Origin: Bradyrhizobium sp. U87765 SZCCT0048 | GTDB lineage: Bacteria > Pseudomonadota > Alphaproteobacteria > Rhizobiales > Xanthobacteraceae | Direction: 5' to 3' | Length of the DNA stretch: 64,000 nt | NCBI RefSeq assembly: GCF_018131225.1 | Contig: NZ_JAFCMM010000002.1 | Coordinates: 186,001 to 250,000, forward strand | Translations under genes and position numbers: made by a program | The notes under the pieces: generated by a model | What the model was told of the DNA's origin: nothing | Databases searched by the model: none | Seen by the model: only the letters and a program-made list of their open reading frames with translations | In this document: one piece after another, positions 18,067-28,339 of the stretch | How the letters are laid out: the number at the start of each line of letters is the position of its first letter | Numbering within the stretch: the stretch's first letter is position 1

Positions 18067-18621
18067 ATGGCGCACATCGGATCGAGCGTTGAATATGGCC
18101 TGCACTGCCTGCTGTGGCTGGTGGAGCCGCCGGAGACACCACCCAGCAGCCGCGATCTCGCGGAATTCCAGGGCGTGTCACCGTCATTCATGGCGAAGAT
18201 CATGCCCAAGCTGGAGAAGGCCGGCTTCGTCGCTGCATCCGAAGGCATCCGCGGCGGCTATCGCCTCGCGCGATCGCCCGACAAGATCACGGTGCTCGAC
18301 ATCGTCGACGCACTGGAAGGACGCAAGCCGCTGTTCGACTGCCAGGAGATCCGCGGCCGCTGTGCGCTCTATGGCGGCAAGCCGCCGGCGCGCCAGCTCA
18401 ACGGCGTGTGCAGCATCCATGCCCTGATGCTGCGCGCCGAGCAGAGTATGCGCGCCGAACTCGCCGGCACCACACTCGCCGATCTTGCGGGCGTGGTCGG
18501 GCGCAAGCTGCCGGCGGGCTTCGCCGCGCAGGTCCAGACCTGGTTCAGCGACCGGGCCGCCGCGCGCATCGAGGCGCGCGACGCGCCGGACACACCAGCA
18601 CGCAAGCGCCGCCGACGCTAA
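18067..18621 (+). CDS. Rrf2-family transcriptional regulator with three cysteines
   Basis: 184 residues. N-terminal winged HTH (SSRDLAEFQGVSPSFMAKIMPKLEKAGFV, residues 27-55, then the wing GIRGGYRLAR) is typical of Rrf2 proteins such as NsrR and IscR. Three cysteines, Cys92, Cys99 and Cys115, occupy the region where Fe-S members carry theirs, but the spacing (x6, x15) is wider than in NsrR or IscR, so cluster type or presence is uncertain. No Shine-Dalgarno site precedes the ATG, in line with a leaderless transcript. The basic tail ARKRRRR is probably non-specific. The next gene follows after 79 bases in the same direction. Confidence 0.9.
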   Translation: MAHIGSSVEYGLHCLLWLVEPPETPPSSRDLAEFQGVSPSFMAKIMPKLEKAGFVAASEGIRGGYRLARSPDKITVLDIVDALEGRKPLFDCQEIRGRCALYGGKPPARQLNGVCSIHALMLRAEQSMRAELAGTTLADLAGVVGRKLPAGFAAQVQTWFSDRAAARIEARDAPDTPARKRRRR

Positions 18622-18700
18622 GCCGGCGCCGCACCGCCAATCCACCGGCAACGATGCCGCGCATCTGGCGACGAAATCCCTCATCAACCAAGGCACAGAC

Positions 18701-19417
18701 ATGTCCCATCGCATCTTCCTCGCCGGCGCCGCCGGCGTCATCGGCCGCCGCCTGACCCCGCTGCTGCGCAGCGCCGGCCACACCGTGATCGGCACCACGC
18801 GCACGGCGCAAGGCGCCGACACGTTGCGCGCACTTGGCGCTGAGGCCGCTGTCGTCGACGTATTCGACGCCGACGCGCTGACCGGCGCCGCCGTCGCGGC
18901 AAAGCCCGACATCGTGATGCATCAGCTCACGGACCTCGCCATGCTGCACGATCCGGCAACGCGCGACGAAGCCGTGGCGCGCAACGCCCGCATCCGCCGC
19001 GAGGGCACGCGCAACCTGGTGCAGGCCGCGCACGCCGCCGGCGCGCGGCGGCTCGTGGCGCAGAGCATCGCCTGGATCTATGCGCCGGGCGCCCTGCCCC
19101 ACACCGAGCAGGATCCGCTCGACACCAATGGCAGCGGACCGACGGCCGGCGCGGTCGCCGCGCTGGAGCAGCAGGTCCTCGACGCTGCGCCGATCGAAGG
19201 CGTCGTGCTGCGCTACGGCCTGTTCTATGGTCCCGGCAGCAACGATGCGCCCGTTCATCCGGTGGCCGTGCATGTCGACGCCGCGGCCCATGCCGCGCTG
19301 CTCGCCCTCGACCATGGCGCCGGCATCTACAACATCGCCGACGCCAACGATCAGGTCACCAGCGACAAGGCCCGCGCTGAGCTCGGCTGGCGCGCGGATT
19401 TTCGCCTGCCGTCCTGA
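18701..19417 (+). CDS. NAD-dependent epimerase/dehydratase-family protein
   Basis: 238 residues, shorter than a full sugar epimerase. Rossmann glycine motif LAGAAGVIGRRLTPLL at residues 7-22; extended-SDR features continue (DIVMHQLTDL, SIAWIYAPG). The usual Tyr-x-x-x-Lys is not clear: the corresponding helix reads AVAALEQQVL, so it may be an atypical NAD(P)-binding protein of the NmrA-like/epimerase type rather than a catalytic epimerase. Same strand as the Rrf2 regulator 79 bases upstream, so probably its target gene. Confidence 0.75.
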   Translation: MSHRIFLAGAAGVIGRRLTPLLRSAGHTVIGTTRTAQGADTLRALGAEAAVVDVFDADALTGAAVAAKPDIVMHQLTDLAMLHDPATRDEAVARNARIRREGTRNLVQAAHAAGARRLVAQSIAWIYAPGALPHTEQDPLDTNGSGPTAGAVAALEQQVLDAAPIEGVVLRYGLFYGPGSNDAPVHPVAVHVDAAAHAALLALDHGAGIYNIADANDQVTSDKARAELGWRADFRLPS

Positions 19418-19556
19418 TGGGGATCCCGCCGGTGGCTGCGATCACAGATCGCAACCACCGGCTTCATGGCCACCGCGCGATTTTGATTGCGGACAGGTGC
19501 CATGCCCGGCCTACAATGCGACATCGTTCCGATGCCGCATTGACTGTCGTGTGCCC

Positions 19557-20864
19557 ATGACCGCAAATCCGCAAGCATCCGCCATCCCGCCGCGCGCCGG
19601 CGGCCGCCACCGCGTCGTCATCGTCGGCGCCGGCTTCGGCGGCCTCGAACTGGTGCACCGCCTGCGTGGCGTGCCCGTCGACATCACCCTGATCGACCGC
19701 CGCAACCATCATCTGTTCCAGCCGCTGCTGTACCAGGTCGCGACCGCTTCGCTTGCGACCTCCGAGATCGCCTGGCCGATCCGCTTCCTCTTACGCGGCC
19801 GCCCCGAGGTGACAACGCTGCTCGGCACCGTCACCGGGATCGACAGTGCCGCACGCGCCGTGCAGCTCGACGACGGCAGCACGCTCCCCTACGACACGCT
19901 GGTGCTCGCCACCGGCGCGCGGCATGCCTATTTCGGCCACGACGAGTGGGAGCCGTTCGCCCCCGGCCTCAAGACGCTGGAAGACGCCACCACCGTCCGC
20001 CGCCGCATCCTGATGGCGTTCGAGCGCGCCGAGCGCGAGAGCGATCCGACGCGGCGCGCCGCCCATCTCACCTTTGTCATCGTCGGCGCCGGCCCGACCG
20101 GCGTCGAGCTCGCCGGCACAATCGCCGAACTGGCGCGCGTCACCATGCCGCCGGACTTCCGGAACATCGACACCCGCAAGACCCGCGTGCTGCTGATCGA
20201 AGCCGGGCCGCGCGTGCTCGCCGGATTTCCCGAGGATCTCTCGGCTTACGCCCAGCGCTCGCTGGAGAGCCTCGGCGTCGAGGTCGTGCTGGGGCAGCCG
20301 GTGTCGGAATGCTCCAGCGAAGGCGTCGTCTATGGCGGCCACAAGCTCGCCGCCAGCACCATCATCTGGGCGGCGGGCGTGCGCGCCTCGCCGGCGGCGG
20401 AGTGGCTCGGCGCCCCGGCGGACCGCGCCGGCCGCCTGCAAGTCCGCCCCGATCTCACCGTGCCCGATCATCCCGAGATCTTCGCGGTCGGCGACACCGT
20501 CACCATCGATAGCCCCGACGGCCGGCCCGTGCCGGGCATCGCGCCAGCGGCGAAGCAGCAGGGCGGCCATGTCGCGCGCACCATCGCGGCTCGGCTTCGC
20601 GGCGACAAGACGACGACGCCCTTCCACTACAAGCACGCCGGCAGCCTCGCCCAGATCGGCAAGAGTCTCGCGGTGATCGACTTCGGCCGCATCAAGCTGC
20701 GCGGCGCCATCGCGTGGTGGATCTGGGGCCTCGCCCACATCTACTTCCTGATCGGCGTGCGCAACCGCCTCGCCGTCGCCATGAACTGGCTGTGGATCCA
20801 CACCCGCGACCAGCGTGGCGCGCGGCTGATCACACAAGGGCGCGACACGACCAAGCCGGGCTGA
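19557..20864 (+). CDS. Type II NADH dehydrogenase-like FAD oxidoreductase
   Basis: 435 residues with two dinucleotide-binding folds: VVIVGAGFGGLELVHRL (FAD, residues about 20-36) and FVIVGAGPTGVELAGTIAEL (NADH, about residues 175-195). The FAD closing motif PEIFAVGDT is present, and the C-terminus has hydrophobic segments WWIWGLAHIYFLIGVRNRLAV typical of NDH-2 membrane attachment. It would oxidise NADH and reduce quinone without proton pumping. An in-frame GTG at 19551 is an alternative start. Monocistronic by appearance; followed by a repeat-rich gap. Confidence 0.9.
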   Translation: MTANPQASAIPPRAGGRHRVVIVGAGFGGLELVHRLRGVPVDITLIDRRNHHLFQPLLYQVATASLATSEIAWPIRFLLRGRPEVTTLLGTVTGIDSAARAVQLDDGSTLPYDTLVLATGARHAYFGHDEWEPFAPGLKTLEDATTVRRRILMAFERAERESDPTRRAAHLTFVIVGAGPTGVELAGTIAELARVTMPPDFRNIDTRKTRVLLIEAGPRVLAGFPEDLSAYAQRSLESLGVEVVLGQPVSECSSEGVVYGGHKLAASTIIWAAGVRASPAAEWLGAPADRAGRLQVRPDLTVPDHPEIFAVGDTVTIDSPDGRPVPGIAPAAKQQGGHVARTIAARLRGDKTTTPFHYKHAGSLAQIGKSLAVIDFGRIKLRGAIAWWIWGLAHIYFLIGVRNRLAVAMNWLWIHTRDQRGARLITQGRDTTKPG

Positions 20865-20913
20865 GCGGCGCCTCGTGCCTATCATCGCTATCGTCCGGAA
20901 GCGACCATCGTCT

Positions 20914-21094
20914 CTCCTCATCCTGAGGAGCCCGCGCAGCGGGCGTCTCGAAGGATGAGGCCCCGAGGAAGCGCCCCTCACACTGCGACCGCTCCCCTTG
21001 CTGCGTCATGCCCGGGCTCGTCCCGGCCATGACGGCTGAGAGTCAGTGGCCTCATGATTCGAGACGCGGCCCGCGGCCGCTCCTCACCATGAGG
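20914..21094. repeat. Family A repeats flanking a family B palindrome
   Basis: Left copy CTCCTCATCCTGAGGAGCCC with distal arm GGGCGTCTCGAAGGATGAGG; central family B palindrome CATGCCCGGGCTCGTCCCGG at 21008-21027, extended to CGTCATG/CATGACG ends; right copy, inverted, CCTCATGATTCGAGACGCGG ... CTCCTCACCATGAGG. Confidence 0.75.
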
Positions 21095-21149
21095 GGATCG
21101 CCAAAGCATCGGGGCCTTTAGTTCACCGTTGAGTCCGACCACACCCCCA

Positions 21150-21259
21150 GCGTCATCACCGGGCCGACGCGAAGCGTCGAGACCCGGTGATCCAGCTTAA
21201 AGAGATGCACGTCACGCCGCACACAAGCTGGATTGCCGGGTCAAGCCCGGCAATGACGC
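21150..21259. repeat. Family C composite repeat
   Basis: Starts CGTCATCACCGGGCCGAC, contains GACCCGGTGATCCAGCTT, then the inverted AAGCTGGATTGCCGGGTC and ends AAGCCCGGCAATGACG. A second copy with the same order and variable centre is at 35147-35255. Confidence 0.8.
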
Positions 21260-21292
21260 ATTGGGTGTGGCCAACGCCTCCAACAAACGACT

Positions 21293-24200
21293 TCACCACG
21301 TATCCACACACGGCCGCTTTCGCCCGTCGCGGTGCGGCGGGCGCGGGGCCGAACGAAGACCGCGGATGACCCAGGCGCGGGTGTCGATGGGATCGATCAC
21401 CTGGTCGATCTCGAGCACCGAGGCGATGTTGATCGCCTTGCCGTTCTCGTAAAACTTCGCGACCATGTCGCGGAAGAACTTGTCCCGCGCGACGGGATCG
21501 GCAATCGCCTCCATCTCCTTGCGGAAACCGAGCCGCACGGCCCCCTCGAAGCCCATACCGCCGAACTCGCCGGTCGGCCACGAGATGGTGAAGGTCTGGG
21601 CATGGAAGCCGCCACCGGCCATCGCCTGGGCGCCGAGGCCGTAGCCCTTGCGCAGCACGACGGTGAAATACGGCACCGTGATGCTCGCCGCGGTGACGAA
21701 CATGCGCGAGACATGCCGCACCAGACCGGTCTTCTCCGCCTCCGGCCCGACCATGAAGCCGGGCGTGTCGCACAGTGACAGGATGGGGATGTCGAAGGCA
21801 TCGCACAGCTGCACGAAGCGCGCCGCCTTGTCGCCGGCATCGGCGTCGATCGCACCGCCGAGATGCTTCGGATTGTTGGCGAGCAGGCCGAACGGCTGGC
21901 CTTCGATGCGGATGAACGCAGTGAGGATGCCGACGCCGAACTCCGGCCGCAGCTCCAGCACCGAGCCATGGTCGGCGACCGTGTCGATGACAGTGCGGAT
22001 GTCATAGACGCGCAGCCGGTTCTCGGGGATCGCGCGACGCAGCAGGCGCTGGTCCGGCGCGGTCCAATCAGGGATCGGGCCCTGGAAGTACGATAGATAC
22101 TTCTTCGCCGCCGCGATCGCCTCGCTTTCGTCCTCGACCAGCACGTCGACGACACCGTTCGGCACCTGGAACGACATCGGCCCGACTTCCTCGGGCCGGT
22201 AGACGCCAAGGCCGCCGCCCTCGATCATCGCCGGACCGCCCATGCCGAGCGTGGTATCCTTCGTGGCGATGATGACGTCGCAACAGCCGAGCAGCGCCGC
22301 ATTGCCGGCGAAGCAGCGGCCCGACACGACGCCGACCAGCGGCACGAGGCCGCTCAGCTTGGCGAACTGGCCGAAGGTCGGCACGTCGAGACCGGTAACG
22401 CCGAGCCGCTCGGTGTCGCCGGGCCGGCCGCCGCCACCCTCGGCGAGCAACACGACCGGCGTGCGCAGCTCCTCGGCGAGCTTGAACATGCGGTCCTGCT
22501 TCTTGTGGTTGCGCTGGCCCTGCGTGCCGGCGAGCACGGTATAGTCGTAGGCCACCACCATGCAGCGCGCGCGGTCGGCGTCGAAGTGCCGGCCGTTGAC
22601 GGTCGCGAGCCCCGATACGACGCCGTCCGCCGGCGTATTGCGGATGAGGTCGTCATGGGTGCGGCGGGCGCGCTGCGCGGCGAGCGCCAGTGAGCCGTAC
22701 TCGATGAAGCTGCCGTCGTCGACCAGCGCGTCGATGTTCTCGCGCGTGGTGCGCTGGTTGGTCTTGCGGCGGCGCGCCACCGCATCGGGGCGGTTCTCGT
22801 CGAGCGTGAACGCCTGCCGGGCGATCATCTCGGCGAGATCGGGTCGGATGGCATCGAGATCCGCGACATGGTCGTCCGCCTCCACCGCGCCGTCGATCTC
22901 GGCGGGCTCGATGAAGACAATGGCGTCGTCCTTGGCGAGGGTATCGCCGACCTTGGCCGCAACGAGCCGCACCACACCGCCCTGCGTCGCCGCGACGAGG
23001 TGCTCCATCTTCATGGCTTCGAGCACCGCGATCTGCTGGCCCGGCCGCACCGTGTCGCCATCGGCGACGGCGATCGCGACGACCGTGCCCTGCAGGGGCG
23101 CGGGAACGCCGACCGTACCCGCAGGCGCGGTCGCCCGCGACGCCGTGGCTGCGGCATCCGCCACGCCGCCGGCGCCTGCAAAGAAGCGATGCGGATGCGC
23201 CGCCGCGGCCGCCTCCGCCAGCTCCGCCGCATGGGTCTCGACGAAGCGGGTGTTCACGCGGTTGGCGACGAACGCCTTGTTGGCGAGCAGCGCGTGGAGG
23301 AACGGCAAGTTGGTGGCGACGCCCTCGATCCGCGCCTCGCAAGCGGCGCGGTACGCCTTGCCCGCCGCCGCAGCGAAGTCAGGCGCCACCGAATGCACGA
23401 TCAGCTTGGCCAGCAGCGAATCGAACGACGTGCCGGTGCGGTAGCCGGTATAGCCGAAGCTGTCGACACGCACCCCCGGCCCCGACGGCATGTCGAAGGC
23501 CGTCAGCGTGCCGCTCGCCGGCTGGGTGTTGCCGTCGCGATCCATGGTCTCCATGTTGACGCGCAGCTGGATGGCATAGCCGCGCGGCGCGGGCACCGCG
23601 CCCTGACCAAGGCCGAGCGCGGCCAGCGTCGCGCCGCCGGCGATGCGCAGCTGGGTCGCGACGAGATCGACGCCGGTCACCTCCTCCGTGACCGTATGCT
23701 CGACCTGCAGACGGGGATTGGCCTCAATGAAGGCGAAGAACGCGCCCTCCTCGGGATCGCCGGCATCGACCAGAAATTCGAAAGTGCCGAGGTTATCATA
23801 GGCTGCCGCCGCCGCGAGCTTGAGCGCCGCATCGGTGATGCGCTTGCGCTGCGCCGGCGACAGCGACGGACTCGGCGCGATCTCGATCAGCTTCTGGTTG
23901 CGGCGCTGGATGGTGCATTCCCGCTCCCACAGATGGCACACCGCGCCACCGCGGTCGCCGACCACCTGCACCTCGATATGGCGGGCATCCTCGACCAGAC
24001 GCTCGACATAAACGGCGTCATCGCCGAAGGCAGCTTTGGCCTCGGAGCGGCAGCGCGCATAGGCCTCCGCGACATCGGCAGCCTGACGCACGGCACGCAT
24101 GCCGCGGCCCCCGCCGCCGGACACCGCCTTGATCATCATGGCGCCGCCGCCAAGACTGTCGAAGAACGCCACCGCTTCGTCGAGCGTCGTCGGCCCGGTC

Positions 24201-24610
24201 GTGCCCTCGATCACCGGCACGCCGGTCTTCATCGCGAGCTTGCGCGCCGCGACCTTGTCGCCGAACAGCTCCAGCGCCGCCGGTGACGGTCCGACGAAGG
24301 TGATGCCGGCCTCAGCGGCGCGCCGCGCGAAGGTGGCATTCTCGCTGAGGAAACCGTAGCCGGGATGGATCGCATCGCAGCCGCTGTCGCGGGCGATGGC
24401 GATCATGCGGTCGATGTCGAGATAGGCCGCGGCACCTGCGCGCCCCAGTGGCTGCGCCTCGTCGGCCTTGCGGACATGCAGCGACAACGCGTCGTCGGCG
24501 GAATAGACCGCGACCGTGGCGATGCCAAGATCCGCCGCCGCGCGGGCGATCCGGATGGCGATCTCACCGCGGTTGGCGATAAGGAGCTTATTGAACACAC
24601 GTTCACCCAT
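21293..24610 (-). CDS. Single-chain biotin-dependent acyl-CoA carboxylase (BC-BCCP-CT fusion)
   Basis: 1105 residues combining all three functions that are separate subunits in most acetyl/propionyl-CoA carboxylases. Residues 1 to about 450 are biotin carboxylase (NKLLIANRGEIAIRIARAA; ATP loop SGGGGRGM; EANPRLQVEHTVTEE). The biotin carrier domain follows with VLEAMKMEHLV, biotin Lys534. From about residue 620 is the carboxyltransferase region (SGRCFAGNAALLG; SLCDTPGFMVGPEAE). This architecture is known for long-chain or broad-range acyl-CoA carboxylases. The start overlaps the end of the acyl-CoA ligase gene by 8 bases, so ligase product and carboxylase substrate are probably the same compound. 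Last gene of the operon. Confidence 0.93.
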   Translation of the reverse strand: MGERVFNKLLIANRGEIAIRIARAAADLGIATVAVYSADDALSLHVRKADEAQPLGRAGAAAYLDIDRMIAIARDSGCDAIHPGYGFLSENATFARRAAEAGITFVGPSPAALELFGDKVAARKLAMKTGVPVIEGTTGPTTLDEAVAFFDSLGGGAMMIKAVSGGGGRGMRAVRQAADVAEAYARCRSEAKAAFGDDAVYVERLVEDARHIEVQVVGDRGGAVCHLWERECTIQRRNQKLIEIAPSPSLSPAQRKRITDAALKLAAAAAYDNLGTFEFLVDAGDPEEGAFFAFIEANPRLQVEHTVTEEVTGVDLVATQLRIAGGATLAALGLGQGAVPAPRGYAIQLRVNMETMDRDGNTQPASGTLTAFDMPSGPGVRVDSFGYTGYRTGTSFDSLLAKLIVHSVAPDFAAAAGKAYRAACEARIEGVATNLPFLHALLANKAFVANRVNTRFVETHAAELAEAAAAAHPHRFFAGAGGVADAAATASRATAPAGTVGVPAPLQGTVVAIAVADGDTVRPGQQIAVLEAMKMEHLVAATQGGVVRLVAAKVGDTLAKDDAIVFIEPAEIDGAVEADDHVADLDAIRPDLAEMIARQAFTLDENRPDAVARRRKTNQRTTRENIDALVDDGSFIEYGSLALAAQRARRTHDDLIRNTPADGVVSGLATVNGRHFDADRARCMVVAYDYTVLAGTQGQRNHKKQDRMFKLAEELRTPVVLLAEGGGGRPGDTERLGVTGLDVPTFGQFAKLSGLVPLVGVVSGRCFAGNAALLGCCDVIIATKDTTLGMGGPAMIEGGGLGVYRPEEVGPMSFQVPNGVVDVLVEDESEAIAAAKKYLSYFQGPIPDWTAPDQRLLRRAIPENRLRVYDIRTVIDTVADHGSVLELRPEFGVGILTAFIRIEGQPFGLLANNPKHLGGAIDADAGDKAARFVQLCDAFDIPILSLCDTPGFMVGPEAEKTGLVRHVSRMFVTAASITVPYFTVVLRKGYGLGAQAMAGGGFHAQTFTISWPTGEFGGMGFEGAVRLGFRKEMEAIADPVARDKFFRDMVAKFYENGKAINIASVLEIDQVIDPIDTRAWVIRGLRSAPRPPHRDGRKRPCVDTW

Positions 24611-26321
24611 GGAGCAACTGACCCAGTTCCTGCTTCTTGACCTTGCCCGTCGCCGTCATCGGCAGGGACTCGACGATGCGCACTTCCGGCACCTTGAACG
24701 CCGCCATGCGTTCACGGCACCAGTCCTCGATCGCTTTCGCAGTCGTCCCAGCGCCTGTCTCCGCATTGATCAGCACGAACGCCACCGGCACCTGGCCGCG
24801 CTCCTCGTCGGGACGCGGCACCACACCGGCCGCAGCCACCGCCGGATGCTGTCCCAGCAGCGCCTCGACCTCGCCGGGGAACACGCTCATGCCCTTGACC
24901 TTGATCATCTCCTTGCGGCGGCCGAGGTAGTGCAGATAGCCGTCCTCGTCGATCAGGCCAATGTCGCCGGAGTGCAGCCAGCCGTTGCGCAGGGTGTCGG
25001 CGGTCGCTTCCGGCTTGTTCCAGTAGCCCTTCAGCAGCGACGGCGTGCGGCAGCAGATCTCCCCCTCCGATCCCAGCGGCAGGATGGCGCCGGTGTCGAA
25101 ATCGCAGATCTTGAACTCGGTGCCCGGCACCGGCAGGCCGACGAAGGTCGGCCGCGACTTCAGGTCGAAGTCGTCGTCCTGCATTCCGGTGGTGAAGCTG
25201 TCGGAGGTGTGGGTCTCGGTCATGCCCCAGGCCGACTCGGCGAGGATGGTGCCGACCTTCTCCTGCCAGCGACGGCGATAGTCGATGTTGAGCTTCTTGA
25301 CGAACGACACCACCCGCACATTGGTCAGTGAACTGAAATCGTACTCGCCGAAGCGGGGATGGTCCATCAACTCCAGCGCGCCGTCGACCGGCATCGCCGT
25401 ACTCGTCACCTTGTAGCGGTCGATCGCCGTCATGACAGCGACCGGATCCCAGCGCGTCAGCAGCACCAGCGTGGTGCCGCTGAACACCGGGAAGATGAGA
25501 CACATGTTCTCGCCCGCAATCCAGAACTCGGGGAAGAAGCTCAGCGCGATCGAGGTGTCCGGCGGCGGCGCCAGCGAGGTGTTGGCCGCGACCGTATAGA
25601 GCATGTCGCGCTGGGTGTGGATGCAGCCCTTGGGCATGCCCGTGGTGCCGCCGGTGTAGTTGAGCGCGGCGACGTCATCGAGCGAGGCGCCCTCCGGGAA
25701 CGATGGCGCCGCGATGGTCGCGAGCACCGGCATCATGTCGACGGCATCCGGACAGGCGATCTTTGCCCCCAGCGCCGCGGACGGTGCGGGGATCTCGGGC
25801 TTGCCCGGCATCACGTCGGCGAAGCTCGTGACGATGAGGCGGCGCAGCCGGGTATCGGCCATCACCTCGCGCACCACCGGCATCAACTGGTCGAGCGCGA
25901 CGATAGTTTCCGAGCCGCAGTCCTTGACCTGGTAGCCGAGCTCGAACGCCTTCGATAGCGGACTGACCGGGCAATGCACCGCGCCGAGCTTGAGAATACC
26001 GAAGAACGCGATGTGGAACTGGGGACAGTTCGGCATGAACACCGAAACGCGGTCGCCCTTGCGCACGCCCTGCTGCGCCAGCAGCGTTGCGAACCGATCA
26101 CTCTGGCGGTCGAGCTCGGCATAGGTCATGACCGCGCCGTAGAAAATCACCGCCGGCTTGGTCGGGCGCAACAGCGCCCAGGCCCGCAAATACTCGGTCA
26201 GCGGCTTCTCGCCATGGGGGTAGGCGATCTCGCGGGCGAGATCCTTCGGCCACGCCTTGGCGTAGAGGGTACGCAGGTTGGCCAGGTACGTTTCTTCTTG
26301 GATCGGTTGTTGCTGGGACAT
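24603..26321 (-). CDS. AMP-forming acyl-CoA ligase
   Basis: 572 residues, ANL superfamily. The ATP/AMP motif is NYTGGTTGMPKG, the second motif is SAWGMTETH, and the C-terminal domain has the hinge region LHSGDIGLIDEDGYLHYLGRRKEMIKVKG (given in parts in the family as motif A8) and the catalytic Lys near the end in PMTATGKVKKQELGQ. It activates a carboxylic acid, taken up by the transporter encoded just upstream, to its CoA thioester. Sequence type is FadD/carnitine-CoA-ligase-like; chain length cannot be read by eye. Confidence 0.9.
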   Translation of the reverse strand: MSQQQPIQEETYLANLRTLYAKAWPKDLAREIAYPHGEKPLTEYLRAWALLRPTKPAVIFYGAVMTYAELDRQSDRFATLLAQQGVRKGDRVSVFMPNCPQFHIAFFGILKLGAVHCPVSPLSKAFELGYQVKDCGSETIVALDQLMPVVREVMADTRLRRLIVTSFADVMPGKPEIPAPSAALGAKIACPDAVDMMPVLATIAAPSFPEGASLDDVAALNYTGGTTGMPKGCIHTQRDMLYTVAANTSLAPPPDTSIALSFFPEFWIAGENMCLIFPVFSGTTLVLLTRWDPVAVMTAIDRYKVTSTAMPVDGALELMDHPRFGEYDFSSLTNVRVVSFVKKLNIDYRRRWQEKVGTILAESAWGMTETHTSDSFTTGMQDDDFDLKSRPTFVGLPVPGTEFKICDFDTGAILPLGSEGEICCRTPSLLKGYWNKPEATADTLRNGWLHSGDIGLIDEDGYLHYLGRRKEMIKVKGMSVFPGEVEALLGQHPAVAAAGVVPRPDEERGQVPVAFVLINAETGAGTTAKAIEDWCRERMAAFKVPEVRIVESLPMTATGKVKKQELGQLLHG

Positions 26322-26332
26322 GCTTGACCCTG

Positions 26333-27339
<1,007 letters not shown>

Positions 27340-27343
<4 letters not shown>

Positions 27344-28338
27344 GGCCGTGGCTCCGCCAGCCAGCACGCCGCCTTGTGGCCCCGCCCGACCTCGAACACC
27401 GGCGGATCGTCGTCGCAGCGCTTCATCCGCTGCGGGCACCGCGCGGCGAAGCGGCAGCCTTGCGGCGGATCGATCAGGCTCGGCGGCTGGCCGGCGATCG
27501 CCTCCAACCGACGGCGGCGCTGGCCGAGATGGGGAATCGAGTTGAGCAGCCCCCGCGTATAGGGGTGCGCGGGATTTCGGAAGATCTCGCGGACGTCGCC
27601 GCTCTCCACCACCCGCCCGGCATACATCACCGCGATGCGGTGGCAGATGCCGGCGGCAACGCCGAGGTCGTGGGTGATGAGGATGATGCCGACGCCGCTC
27701 TCGCGCTGCAGCTCGCGGAACAGCTCCATCATCTGCACCTGGATGGTGACATCGAGGGCGCTGGTTGGCTCGTCGGCGATCAAGAGGCGCGGCGCGCAGG
27801 CGATCGCCATCGCCGTCACCACGCGCTGGCGCATGCCGCCGGAGAACTGGTGCGGGTAATCGTCGAGGCGCTTGGCCGGCGAGGGAATCCGTACCCGCCC
27901 CAGCACCGCCTCGACCGCCCGGCGGATCGGGCCACGGCCCTGGACGAGGTTGTGGTAGCGGAACGGTGCGCCGACCTGGTCGCCGATGGTGAATACCGGA
28001 TTGAGCGAGGTCAGCGGATCCTGCGACACCATGGAGATGCGCCGTCCGCGCCAGTCGCGCGCCATCTCGTCGTCGCTGAGCTTGACGAGATCGGTGCCGT
28101 CGAGCTCGATCGAACCGGACACGATGCGCCCGCCGGGCTTGGGCAGGAGGCGCAGCATCGACAGGCTGGTCATGGTCTTGCCCGAGCCGGACTCGCCGAC
28201 GACGCCGAGGGTCTCGCCCTCCGCGACCTCGAGGTCGACGCCATCGACGGCGCGCACCACGCCGCGTCGCAGATGGAGATAGGTCTTGAGGCCCGAGACC
28301 TTGAGCAGTGGCGGCTTGCGCGCCTCGGTCATCGTCAT
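27340..28338 (-). CDS. Oligopeptide/dipeptide-type ABC transporter ATP-binding protein (OppD/DppD family)
   Basis: 332 residues. Walker A GESGSGKT, signature [16 protein letters not shown], Walker [14 protein letters not shown]-terminal cysteine region [18 protein letters not shown]. Begins 1 base after the permease stop. Pairs with the OppF-type subunit encoded next. Confidence 0.93.
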
Positions 28339-28339
28339 G

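Larger units (their letters stand above)
20865..21292. other. Repeat-filled intergenic region
   Basis: 428 bases between convergent genes. Contains two family A repeats (about 20914-20962 and 21049-21094), one family B palindrome (21004-21034) and one family C composite (21150-21259). No credible coding sequence; I see no separate terminator, but the repeats can form strong hairpins between the convergent ends. Confidence 0.8.

Noticed and set aside
22868..24286. 472-residue plus-strand frame opposite the carboxylase
   Set aside because: Antisense shadow; the minus strand contains biotin carboxylase and biotin-carrier motifs.
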